From an uncultured Actinomycetes bacterium (lineage in GTDB: Bacteria; Actinomycetota; Thermoleophilia; Solirubrobacterales; Solirubrobacteraceae): DNA of 8,465 nt. Below are positions 1 through 5,647 of the stretch, piece by piece. The stretch spans positions 1 to 8,465 of the forward strand of contig CALAQT010000343.1 of assembly GCA_937888775.1 (NCBI GenBank), given 5' to 3'. A model generated the notes under the pieces. The model was given only the letters and a program-made list of their open reading frames with translations. It searched no databases and was not told where the DNA came from. The translations under genes were made by a program, and so were the position numbers. How positions within the stretch are numbered: position 1 is the stretch's first letter; the number at the start of each line of letters is the position of its first letter.

Positions 1-2
1 GG

Positions 3-53
3 TTCTCCGGCGACCCGGTCAGGATCCAGGTGCGGGCCACAGGTCGATTGTAG
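3..53 (+). CDS. Possible C-terminal tail of an upstream gene (partial)
   Basis: The third forward frame reads FSGDPVRIQVRATGRL and then a TAG at 51-53. The piece has natural composition and the reading frame enters from outside the window. A stem-loop follows directly after the stop, as expected at a gene end. The pattern 'F-x-G-x-P-[VI]-R-I-x-V-R' is loosely like the end of the KH-like domain of Der/EngA GTPases, but sixteen residues cannot decide this. It may equally be chance. Confidence 0.25.
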   Translation, partial: FSGDPVRIQVRATGRL

Positions 54-59
54 GCGCCT

Positions 60-83
60 GGCCGGGGGTAAATCCCCCTGGCC
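60..83 (+). terminator. Stem-loop after the possible upstream gene end
   Basis: GGCCGGGGG (60-68) faces CCCCC (74-78) plus GGCC (80-83), with one bulged T at 79 and a TAAAT loop. It begins seven bases after the TAG at 51-53. There is no T-run after it, so termination is an inference from position and stem strength. Confidence 0.35.
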
Positions 84-128
84 GCCGATTCCCCCAAGCC
101 ACGGGCGATCCCCGGACCGCGGACGCCC

Positions 129-156
129 GGGTGATTCGCCCCCAGCCGAATCACCC
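129..156. repeat. Perfect 10-bp inverted repeat, 8-base loop
   Basis: GGGTGATTCG (129-138) and CGAATCACCC (147-156) are exact reverse complements around an 8-base loop (139-146). It lies between two other stem-loops, downstream of the minus-strand gene pair. It could be a second terminator arm, an RNA processing signal or a protein-binding dyad. The sequence alone does not say which. Confidence 0.5.
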
Positions 157-163
157 AATGACA

Positions 164-182
164 AATCGCCCCCCGGGCGATT
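164..182 (-). terminator. Stem-loop just downstream of the minus-strand gene pair
   Basis: AATCGCCC (164-171) and GGGCGATT (175-182) form a perfect 8-bp stem with a three-base loop. The stop codon of the 149-aa gene (189-191) is six bases away. On the minus strand the hairpin is followed by TTGTCATT, which is only mildly T-rich. It is a likely end point for the arsA-containing transcript. Confidence 0.5.
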
Positions 183-188
183 ATTCAC

Positions 189-638
189 TCATAGGATCGG
201 GATGTCCTGTACCTCGGCCGGCTCGGCGCGCTGGCGCTCTGAGCGTTCTAGATACCAGTCGATCAGGGCCCTGAGCGCCATCAGGAGCTCCCGCAGGGCC
301 TCGGCGATCCGGCGCTGGAGCTCAGGCGGGATCAGATCGCGCACGGCGTGCAACGCCAGGTCCAGCAGTTCGAGGTCGCCCGGCCCGCGGCCTTCGCCGG
401 CTTCGACCTTGCCCGGGTCAGCCGGCGTCTGCCAGCCGGCCGGCGGCGGCTTGCGGGTCGCGCTGGCGGCGGCCTCGGCGATCAGCCGCTCGGCGGCGTC
501 AGAGGCCCGGTCCAGGCGCTGCTCCAGGCGCCGGAGGGCATCCTCGCCAGACTCCGGCTCAGCGGGTTTCTTGGGCTCGGTCCCGGGGGGAACATGGCTC
601 TTGGGGGGCTCGGGCCCCGGGGGATCATTGCTCTCCAT
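189..638 (-). CDS. Uncharacterised 149-aa helical protein overlapping the ArsA gene
   Basis: I do not recognise a named family. The first ~30 residues are rich in Pro, Glu and Lys and look disordered. A charged helix spans roughly residues 32-61, a Pro/Gly-rich linker 62-87, and a long amphipathic helix 88-137 (ELLDLALHAVRDLI, then ALRELLMALRALIDWYLE). The protein ends in the hydrophobic tail VQDIPIL. There is no signal peptide and no clear membrane span. The ATG at 636-638 lies inside the end of the upstream ATPase gene (14-base overlap), with GGAG about ten bases before it, so the two are very probably co-transcribed and translationally coupled. Coupling hints at a function with the ATPase, for example as a helical partner or client, but that is inference. 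Confidence 0.8.
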   Translation of the reverse strand: MESNDPPGPEPPKSHVPPGTEPKKPAEPESGEDALRRLEQRLDRASDAAERLIAEAAASATRKPPPAGWQTPADPGKVEAGEGRGPGDLELLDLALHAVRDLIPPELQRRIAEALRELLMALRALIDWYLERSERQRAEPAEVQDIPIL

Positions 639-1797
639 CGAAGCTGATCTCCAGCGCGCCGTCCTCGAATGTCGCCGCGGTTGGACGCAGGCCGGCGAGC
701 GCGGGGGGCAGCATGATAGTTCGCCGCTGGCCGTCCACCCCGACGATCAGCTCGGGGCCGATCTTCTTCAGCGAGATCTCGCCCTTGCTGGCGAACGGGA
801 GCGCGAGCCGCAGGCGGGCTCCGGTCTCCGAGACAGTCAGCTCCTGTGTGAGCGCGGTGTGCATGACTTCCGCAGGCTCGTGGGCGCAGAACAGCGCGTC
901 CGCGAGGCGATCGAGCATCTCGGGCCCGACGACCTCCTGCTCGAAATAGGGCGCGCACAGCACCGGGACGGGGGAGAAGGCGGAGTTCACCCGCTCCAGA
1001 TGCTGCTCCTGCAGTCGCCGCCAGTCGGCGAAGTAATCCCCCACACCCGGCGGGAACAGACGATTCACGATCACGGCGTCCGTCAGGTATCCGTACAGAT
1101 TCAGATAGGTGAACGTGCGCATCGCCTCCCCGATCACCATCTTGTCCGGGTTCATCACCAAGCGGATCGTGCAGTGCTCGCGGTCGCGGAGGATCTCGTT
1201 CATCGCGATCAGGTTCTGCGACAGCCGCTGGATGTCGGCGAACACGGCCTGGCTGGGCAACGGGATGTCCAGCAGCGATCGGGCGATCGGCCGGGCCGCG
1301 GCCAGGATCTGGCGCTCGAACGGGAACACCTTTTCGATCCACCAGCGGGCGACATCGGGGAACGACAGCAGTCGCAGCGTCTCGCCGGTCGGCGCGCAGT
1401 CGACGATGATCGTGTCCCATTCACCTGATTGGTGGTGGGCCTGGAGGCGTAGCAGCGAGAACAGCTCGTCCATGCCCGGCGGGACGGTCAGCTCCTGCGC
1501 CGAGATCCGGTCCACGCCACGCTCGACGAACAGCTGTCCGAGCCATTCCTGCACCCCGGACCAATGGCGTTCCAGCTCCTCCTGGGCCTTGACCTCCTGA
1601 CCCCACAGCCGCCCGTCGACTTCGACCGGCTCGCCACCGAGCTTGACCCCGAGCGACTCCGAGAGGCTGTGCGCGGGATCGGTGGAGATCACCAGCGTAC
1701 GCGCCCCCGCGGCCGCGCAGCGACGGGCCGTGCAGGCGGCCACAGAGGTCTTGCCCACACCGCCCTTGCCGGTGTAGAGGATCGTACGCGGGGCCAT
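625..1797 (-). CDS. ArsA/Get3-family ATPase with C-terminal Hsp20-like domain
   Basis: This is a 390-residue P-loop ATPase of the ArsA/Get3 (SIMIBI) class. It shows the deviant Walker A GKGGVGKTS (residues 10-18), switch I DPAHS (40-44), switch II DCAPTGETLRLL (133-144) and the nucleotide-binding loop MNPDKM (215-220). Residues ~318-388 form a beta-rich module (TVSETGARLRLALPF ... GALEISF) matching the Hsp20-like domain often fused to bacterial ArsA homologues. Members act in arsenite export (with ArsB) or in tail-anchored protein targeting. No arsB, arsR or arsD is nearby and no Get3-type CxxC is visible, so a role in arsenic resistance is not supported; a chaperone-like cytosolic role is more likely. 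The ATG at 1795-1797 fits the usual N-terminus just before the P-loop, though no Shine-Dalgarno sequence precedes it. Confidence 0.95.
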   Translation of the reverse strand: MAPRTILYTGKGGVGKTSVAACTARRCAAAGARTLVISTDPAHSLSESLGVKLGGEPVEVDGRLWGQEVKAQEELERHWSGVQEWLGQLFVERGVDRISAQELTVPPGMDELFSLLRLQAHHQSGEWDTIIVDCAPTGETLRLLSFPDVARWWIEKVFPFERQILAAARPIARSLLDIPLPSQAVFADIQRLSQNLIAMNEILRDREHCTIRLVMNPDKMVIGEAMRTFTYLNLYGYLTDAVIVNRLFPPGVGDYFADWRRLQEQHLERVNSAFSPVPVLCAPYFEQEVVGPEMLDRLADALFCAHEPAEVMHTALTQELTVSETGARLRLALPFASKGEISLKKIGPELIVGVDGQRRTIMLPPALAGLRPTAATFEDGALEISFDGEQ

Positions 1798-1857
1798 GGC
1801 GGGCCGAGTCTACGAGGCCCGGACGGGACCCGCCCGCTGGCCTGGAGCGCCGGGCGA

Positions 1858-2059
1858 TTAGCGTGTTGCCGTCAGGTTCTCGGTCACGGCGTCAAACTCG
1901 GCAGCGCGGGTACCGCTCAGCCGTCGCTCGGCCGCCAGCGCGGCGGCGAAGCTGGCGCTGTATCCGAGGAAGGCGGTGCGCGTGATCGCGTGCGAGCGAT
2001 ACAGCCGCGCTGCTGGGAAACACCGCCAGGCAGAGCAGGCCAAGCAGGCGCCTACGCAC
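1858..2059 (-). other. Possible decayed small secreted-protein ORF in the 1798-2114 spacer
   Basis: The 317-base gap between the ATPase and lipoprotein genes has no intact convincing gene. On the minus strand a GTG at 2057-2059 opens VRRRLLGLLCLAVFPSSAA, which looks like a signal peptide, but that frame becomes Arg-rich and stops at 1892. The frame one base over carries natural composition with nearly all codons ending in G or C (AFLGYSASFAAALAAERRL ... NLTATR) and stops at 1858. Joining the two near 2000 would give about 65 residues. I do not recognise the product. Either it is a frameshifted relic or sequence error, or the resemblance is chance in GC-rich DNA. It lies head to head with the lipoprotein gene. 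Confidence 0.22.
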
Positions 2060-2100
2060 AGATCCGATGCTACATTCGCGCCAGAGTCCGCGCTATCGCT

Positions 2101-2107
2101 GAGGAGG
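2101..2107 (+). promoter_or_regulatory. Strong ribosome binding site of the lipoprotein gene
   Basis: GAGGAGG ends seven bases before the ATG at 2115. It fixes the start at 2115, not the out-of-frame ATG at 2108 that overlaps it. Confidence 0.85.
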
Positions 2108-2114
2108 ATGTTTC

Positions 2115-3248
2115 ATGCACCGACGGATCAGGGGCCTGCCCCAGCTGGGGCTGATGATCGCCGTGATCGCGCTCGCGGCGGGGCTGTCCGCATGCGGCAC
2201 CAGCAGCAGCGGCTCGGGCGGCGAGAGCGCGTCAACGCTGCTCAAGCAGACCTTCACTGGAACCCACCATGTCAACAGCGGCAACCTCAGCCTGAACCTG
2301 ACCGTGGACCCGTCGGGCTCCGCCACGCTCACGGGCCCGATCTCGATCAGCTTCGGCGGACCGTTCCAGACGCGCGGTCCGGGCAAGCTGCCGGCCGAGG
2401 ACTTCACCATCAGCGTCAGCGCGCTCGGTAAGAGCGGCTCGATTGGGCTGCTGTCGACCGGCACGGCCGGATATGTGACCCTTCAGGGAACGAGCTACCG
2501 CTTGCCGGCCGCGACCTTCCAGAAGCTGGCCTCGAGCTTCTCGCACATCTCCTCCTCCGGGTCGTCATCGGGCTCGACGACGCTCTCTTCACTCGGGATC
2601 AACCCGCTTGAATGGCTCACCAACCCGACGATCGTCGGCAACGAGGCTGTCGCCGGCGCTCAGACCACCCACATCCGGGCCAATGTGAACCTGGCGGCGC
2701 TGCTCGTGGACGCCAACAAGCTCCTGGCCAAAGCGGTCTCGGCGGCAGGCTCGACGAAGATCCCGACCGCGATCTCACCGGCCACCCGACGGCGGATTGC
2801 CAGCGAGATAAAGAGCCCGAGCGTCGACGTGTGGACCGGCAACAGCGACAAGACGCTGCGCAAGCTGGAGATCAACCTCAGCCTGCCGGTGTCCGGCAGC
2901 GCATCCACCACGCTGGGCGGTATGAAGAGCGCCGCACTTGGCCTGACCTTGCAGTACGCGGATCTCAACCAGCCCCAGACGGTGGCTGCTCCGACCAACG
3001 TCCGGCCGTTCACCGAGTTCGAGGCCAAGGTCCAATCCTTCGTCGGTGAGCTGCAGAGCGCGTTCGGCAGCGGAACCGCCTCCACTGGCTCGACCGGATC
3101 CACCGGCTCGACCGGATCCACCGGCTCGACCGGATCCACCGGCTCGACGGGATCCGCCGCCAAGGTCCAGGGCTACAGCCAATGCATCCAGCAGGCCGGC
3201 ACCGACGTCACCAAGATGCAGAAGTGTGCCTCGCTGCTGAACGGCTGA
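2115..3248 (+). CDS. Secreted lipoprotein, LppX/LprG-like, with C-terminal repeat and Cys pair
   Basis: The 377-residue product starts with a lipoprotein signal peptide: basic MHRRIRG, hydrophobic LGLMIAVIALAAG, and lipobox L24-S-A-C27, so Cys27 would be lipidated. After a Ser/Gly linker comes a beta-rich body (~40-305) with the pattern 'LLKQTFTGTHHVNSGNLSLNL', resembling LppX/LprAFG-type lipid-binding lipoproteins of actinobacteria. The match is by general pattern, so ligand and role are unproven. Residues ~323-348 are a GST-type tandem repeat. The end carries Cys357 and Cys371 in GYSQCIQQAGTDVTKMQKC, probably a disulfide in a small tail module. It stands alone: the neighbours upstream and downstream are on the other strand. 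No clear -10/-35 pair was found in the spacer before it. Confidence 0.9.
   Translation: MHRRIRGLPQLGLMIAVIALAAGLSACGTSSSGSGGESASTLLKQTFTGTHHVNSGNLSLNLTVDPSGSATLTGPISISFGGPFQTRGPGKLPAEDFTISVSALGKSGSIGLLSTGTAGYVTLQGTSYRLPAATFQKLASSFSHISSSGSSSGSTTLSSLGINPLEWLTNPTIVGNEAVAGAQTTHIRANVNLAALLVDANKLLAKAVSAAGSTKIPTAISPATRRRIASEIKSPSVDVWTGNSDKTLRKLEINLSLPVSGSASTTLGGMKSAALGLTLQYADLNQPQTVAAPTNVRPFTEFEAKVQSFVGELQSAFGSGTASTGSTGSTGSTGSTGSTGSTGSTGSAAKVQGYSQCIQQAGTDVTKMQKCASLLNG
3087..3158 (+). repeat. 18-bp tandem repeat within the lipoprotein gene (4 copies)
   Basis: The unit GGCTCGACCGGATCCACC occurs perfectly at 3087-3104, 3105-3122 and 3123-3140, and with two changes at 3141-3158. A partial unit precedes it. 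Each copy adds six residues (GSTGST), giving a flexible linker between the body and the C-terminal cysteine module. Identity at the DNA level, not only the protein level, points to recent slippage or unequal exchange, so copy number may vary between strains. Confidence 0.95.
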
Positions 3249-3278
3249 CCGGCCGGTAGTCGGCGCAGGGATTCGGCG

Positions 3279-3307
3279 GCGCCGATCGGCCCCCGCCCGA
3301 CCGGCGC
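3279..3307. terminator. Stem-loop between convergent genes
   Basis: GCGCCGATCGG (3279-3289) and CCGACCGGCGC (3297-3307) pair over 11 positions with a 7-base loop. The single mismatch is A-C on the plus-strand RNA but a G-U wobble on the minus-strand RNA, so the fold is better for the minus-strand gene that ends at 3312. There is no T-run. Confidence 0.4.
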
Positions 3308-3311
3308 GGGG

Positions 3312-3623
3312 CTAATCCTCGCGCCCGACCTCCTGGTCGTCCTGTTCGAGCTCGTCGGGCGTCTCATCGCCGTCATCCTCGGCCGCCCCCGGGTGATAAT
3401 GAACCTGGAAGGCCTCCAGCAACTCGTCGCGACGGTTCTCCTCGACCGGGACCTCGTCGGAGATCAGGACCCAGTCAGCCCCCTCGAACTCCTCCATGTT
3501 GAAGATCTCGGCATCGAGCTCTGGTGAGTCGTCGACGACGACGAGCACCTCCGTCTGGGGATTGAAGTAGGTCCCCGGGCGGATCAGGAGCTCATCGATC
3601 TCAAAGCGGCGCGGATCGGTCAT
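3312..3623 (-). CDS. Small acidic protein of unknown function
   Basis: The 103-residue product from the ATG at 3621-3623 begins MTDPRRFEIDELLIRPGTYF. It has a compact beta-rich body (NPQTEVLVVVDDSPELD, ADWVLISDEVPV) and a strongly acidic, probably disordered tail (AAEDDGDETPDELEQDD). There is no signal peptide, membrane span or catalytic motif that I can recognise. A GTG at 3648-3650 would add nine residues (MQFPLGCPP), which look unlike a protein N-terminus. Neither start has a good ribosome binding site, so the shorter form is preferred. It follows the membrane protein gene on the same strand by about 45 bases and probably shares its transcript. Confidence 0.78.
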   Translation of the reverse strand: MTDPRRFEIDELLIRPGTYFNPQTEVLVVVDDSPELDAEIFNMEEFEGADWVLISDEVPVEENRRDELLEAFQVHYHPGAAEDDGDETPDELEQDDQEVGRED

Positions 3624-3668
3624 CGGCGGGCAGCCTAGCGGGAATTGCACCGCTCGCCAATGCCACCC

Positions 3669-4100
3669 TCAGATTCCGCTCAATCCGGCGATTTCTCGCT
3701 CGATCTCGGTCTCGACGTCGAGCGGGGCCTTGCCCGCGCGCATCCGCCGGTGATTGCGGGCCACGACGAGGTCACGGATCTCTGACCGCAGCTCAGGATC
3801 GACCTGCGGAGCGGTGAGGTGTCTCAGCTCGGCCTGGACGTCCACCGGCGCCTCGCCGCGCCGCAACCGGCGGGCGTTGCGCGCCTCCAGCAGCTGCTGG
3901 ATCTCCAGATCGCGCTCCAGCCGCGAGGCCTCGGGGCTGTGACCCGCCCGGGCGCCCGCGCGCGAATGGTCGGTATCGCGGACGAGGTGATTGCGGCCGT
4001 ACTCCTCCCACGTCTTGCCGCTGAAGAACAGGCCGGCCAGGGCGGCGAGCAACCCGACGCCGCTGACCACCCACACGACGGTGCCGAAGGCCTGCTGCAT
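3669..4100 (-). CDS. One-span membrane protein with duplicated ARN-RR-G-P-DV motif
   Basis: From the ATG at 4098-4100 the product is 143 residues. Residues 6-26 (GTVVWVVSGVGLLAALAGLFF) form one membrane span at the N-terminus, followed by a charged cytoplasmic part. Residues 67-95 and 108-136 are a repeated module: I-x-x-L-[LV]-x-A-R-N-x-R-R-[LM]-R-x-G-[EK]-A-P-[VL]-D-V-[QE]-x-E, each probably a short helical hairpin. I do not know the function. The open frame runs upstream to 4415, but that part overlaps the dehydrogenase gene and its control region and has no natural composition. A GTG at 4116-4118 (six codons more, with AGGG close by) is a possible alternative start. It faces away from the dehydrogenase gene, so the 150-base gap between them must hold both promoters. 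Confidence 0.78.
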   Translation of the reverse strand: MQQAFGTVVWVVSGVGLLAALAGLFFSGKTWEEYGRNHLVRDTDHSRAGARAGHSPEASRLERDLEIQQLLEARNARRLRRGEAPVDVQAELRHLTAPQVDPELRSEIRDLVVARNHRRMRAGKAPLDVETEIEREIAGLSGI

Positions 4101-4208
4101 GATCAAAGTGTTGCGCACCGGCCCTGCCCAGCGCCAAATCTCTGCGTGCCGGGACGAACCAATGCCTGGTGCGGACGCTGTCCGATGGGGTACCCTTCTC
4201 ACCAACGG

Positions 4209-4228
4209 GATTGACTGACTAGTCAATC
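4209..4228 (+). promoter_or_regulatory. Operator-like palindrome before the acyl-CoA dehydrogenase (TetR/FadR type)
   Basis: GATTGACTGACTAGTCAATC is an 8-bp inverted repeat with a 4-base centre. A second palindrome, TGACTAGTCA (4216-4225), is nested two bases off its centre. As I recall it, the Bacillus subtilis TetR-family regulator FadR, which controls beta-oxidation genes, has the operator core TGAMTANTCA, which this matches exactly. The site lies 22 bases before the start codon, where a repressor would block transcription. No TetR gene is in the window, so the binding protein is unknown. No -10/-35 pair was clear; TACCCT at 4191-4196 is a weak -10 candidate that would put the operator just after the transcript start. 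Confidence 0.65.
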
Positions 4229-4235
4229 TATTCTC

Positions 4236-4241
4236 AAGGAG
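4236..4241 (+). promoter_or_regulatory. Ribosome binding site fixing the GTG start of the dehydrogenase
   Basis: AAGGAG is followed by nine bases and then GTG at 4251. No in-frame ATG exists nearby that would keep the conserved N-terminus, so GTG is the start. Confidence 0.8.
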
Positions 4242-4250
4242 CAATCCACC

Positions 4251-5423
4251 GTGGTTGATTTCACGCTCACTGACGAGCAGCAGAGCATGCGCGAGATGGC
4301 GCATGATTTCGCCGAGAAGGAGATCCGGCCGGTCGCGTGGGACTACGACCGCGACGGCACGTGGCCCGCGGAGATCATCGAGAAGGCGTGGGAGTTGGGC
4401 TTGATGAACGGCCACCTCCCGTCCGAGTACGGCGGTGCCGGCCTGGGCTACCTGGACGGCGCGATCATCGAAGAGGAGATCGCCTGGGGCTGCTCAGGGA
4501 TCGGCACCTCGCTCACCTGCAACGGTCTGGCCACCGCACCGGTCGCGCTGGCGGCCTCCGAGGAGCTCAAGAAGGAGTACCTCGGCCGCCTCAGCGAGGC
4601 GCCGCTGCTGGCCTCGTTCTGCCTGACCGAGCCCGACGCGGGCTCCGACGTCTCCGCGATGAAGACCAACGCCGTCCGCAAGGGCGACAAGTGGGTCATC
4701 AACGGCTCCAAGTGCTTCATCACCAACGGCGAGTACGCCAACTGGTACACGGTCTACGCCAAGACCGACAAGGATGCCGGCCACCGCGGCATCTCCTGCT
4801 TCATCATCCCCCGCGACGCCGGCGTGGTCGTCGACAAGCATGAGGACAAGATGGGTCAGCGCGCGTCCAACACCGCGACGATCTCCTTCGACGACGTCGA
4901 GATCCCCCTCGATCACCTCGTAGGCGAGGAGAACAAGGGCTTCAAGATCGCGATGATGACGCTTGACCGTACGCGCCCGGCCGTGGCGGCGATGGGCGTT
5001 GGCGTGGCGCGCGCGGCGATGGAGATGGCGATCGCGTACTCCAAGGAGCGCGTCCAGTTCGGGGTGCCGATCGCGATGCACCAGGCGATCCAGTTCATCA
5101 TCGCCGACATGGCGACCAAGGTCCACCTGTCACGCCTGGCCACCTGGAACTCGGCGGTGCTGCTCGACCAGGGCAAGCGCAACACGCTGGAGTCCTCGCA
5201 CGCCAAACGCTTCGCGGCTGACACCGCGATGGAGGTCACGACCGATGCCGTGCAGGTCTACGGCGGGTATGGCTTCATCAAGGAGTACAAGGTCGAGAAG
5301 CTGATGCGCGATGCCAAGATCCTCCAGCTGTATGAGGGCACCGCGCAGATTCAGCGCCTGGTGATCGCCCGTGAGACGCTGCTCCCCCGCCGCGTCGAGC
5401 AGCCGGCCACCGCAAGCGTCTAA
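4251..5423 (+). CDS. Acyl-CoA dehydrogenase, medium-chain type
   Basis: This 390-residue FAD flavoprotein would catalyse the first step of beta-oxidation, acyl-CoA to trans-2-enoyl-CoA, passing electrons to electron-transfer flavoprotein. It is full length for the family with all three regions: the N-terminal helical domain (FTLTDEQQSMREMAHDFA), the middle beta domain with signature LTEPDAGSD (125-133) and NGSKCFITNG (151-160), and the C-terminal helical domain with QVYGGYGFIKEYKVEKLMRD. The catalytic base is Glu362 in LYEGTAQIQR, the position used by medium- and short-chain enzymes. Stretches such as LDRTRPAVAA and MGQRASNT resemble mammalian medium-chain enzymes, but chain length cannot be settled from sequence. 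It forms a single-gene unit with its own operator-like palindrome and a strong terminator. Confidence 0.97.
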   Translation: MVDFTLTDEQQSMREMAHDFAEKEIRPVAWDYDRDGTWPAEIIEKAWELGLMNGHLPSEYGGAGLGYLDGAIIEEEIAWGCSGIGTSLTCNGLATAPVALAASEELKKEYLGRLSEAPLLASFCLTEPDAGSDVSAMKTNAVRKGDKWVINGSKCFITNGEYANWYTVYAKTDKDAGHRGISCFIIPRDAGVVVDKHEDKMGQRASNTATISFDDVEIPLDHLVGEENKGFKIAMMTLDRTRPAVAAMGVGVARAAMEMAIAYSKERVQFGVPIAMHQAIQFIIADMATKVHLSRLATWNSAVLLDQGKRNTLESSHAKRFAADTAMEVTTDAVQVYGGYGFIKEYKVEKLMRDAKILQLYEGTAQIQRLVIARETLLPRRVEQPATASV

Positions 5424-5451
5424 CTCCCGCGACACGGATAGATTCGAAATG

Positions 5452-5478
5452 GGGCCGCCTGCCGGCGGCCCTTTTTTT
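5452..5478 (+). terminator. Intrinsic terminator of the acyl-CoA dehydrogenase gene
   Basis: GGGCCGCC (5452-5459) and GGCGGCCC (5464-5471) form a perfect 8-bp GC stem with a TGCC loop, followed at once by seven Ts (5472-5478). It starts 28 bases after the TAA. This is the only classical stem plus T-run terminator in the window. Confidence 0.95.
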
Positions 5479-5516
5479 CAGCGGCGCTCGCGCCGGCCGC
5501 ACCTGTTCGCGCCCCC

Positions 5517-5577
5517 GGCCGCACACCGAGGCGGCTGCGGCCGCACACCGAGGCGGCTGCGGCCGCACACCGAGGCG
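5517..5577. repeat. 22-bp intergenic tandem repeat (2.8 copies)
   Basis: The 22-base unit begins GGCCGCACACCGAGGCGG and ends CTGC. Perfect copies lie at 5517-5538 and 5539-5560, and the first 17 bases recur at 5561-5577. The unit length is not a multiple of three, so it does not code for a repeated peptide. The junctions create GCGGCCGC palindromes. It lies between the dehydrogenase terminator and the signal-peptide gene, where it could affect that gene's promoter, or be a neutral minisatellite. The rest of the 5479-5647 gap shows nothing I can name. Confidence 0.93.
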
Positions 5578-5647
5578 CCCCGGCGGCGTGAGTCTTGCCC
5601 CGGCTGGCCGGAGTTCCGTCCAACCCCGCTGCTTGACTGATCGCAGG

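Noticed and set aside
202..1428. Long forward open frame of 408 codons across the ATPase region
   Set aside because: Arg/Ser-rich low-quality composition; it lies antisense to a clear ArsA ATPase with all motifs. High GC makes long shadow frames common.
625..1797. Arsenic resistance operon
   Set aside because: Only the ArsA-like ATPase is present; no ArsB, ArsD, ArsR or ArsC gene in view, and such ATPases often serve other roles.
4211..4234. TTGACT (4211) and TATTCT (4229) as a -35/-10 promoter pair
   Set aside because: The spacing is only 12 bases, and the transcript would begin inside the ribosome binding site.
4101..4415. N-terminal extension of the minus-strand membrane protein up to 4415
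   Set aside because: It overlaps the start and control region of the acyl-CoA dehydrogenase and has unnatural composition; the ATG at 4100 begins just before the membrane span.
5517..5577. CRISPR array
   Set aside because: The copies are directly adjacent with no spacers, and no cas gene is present.
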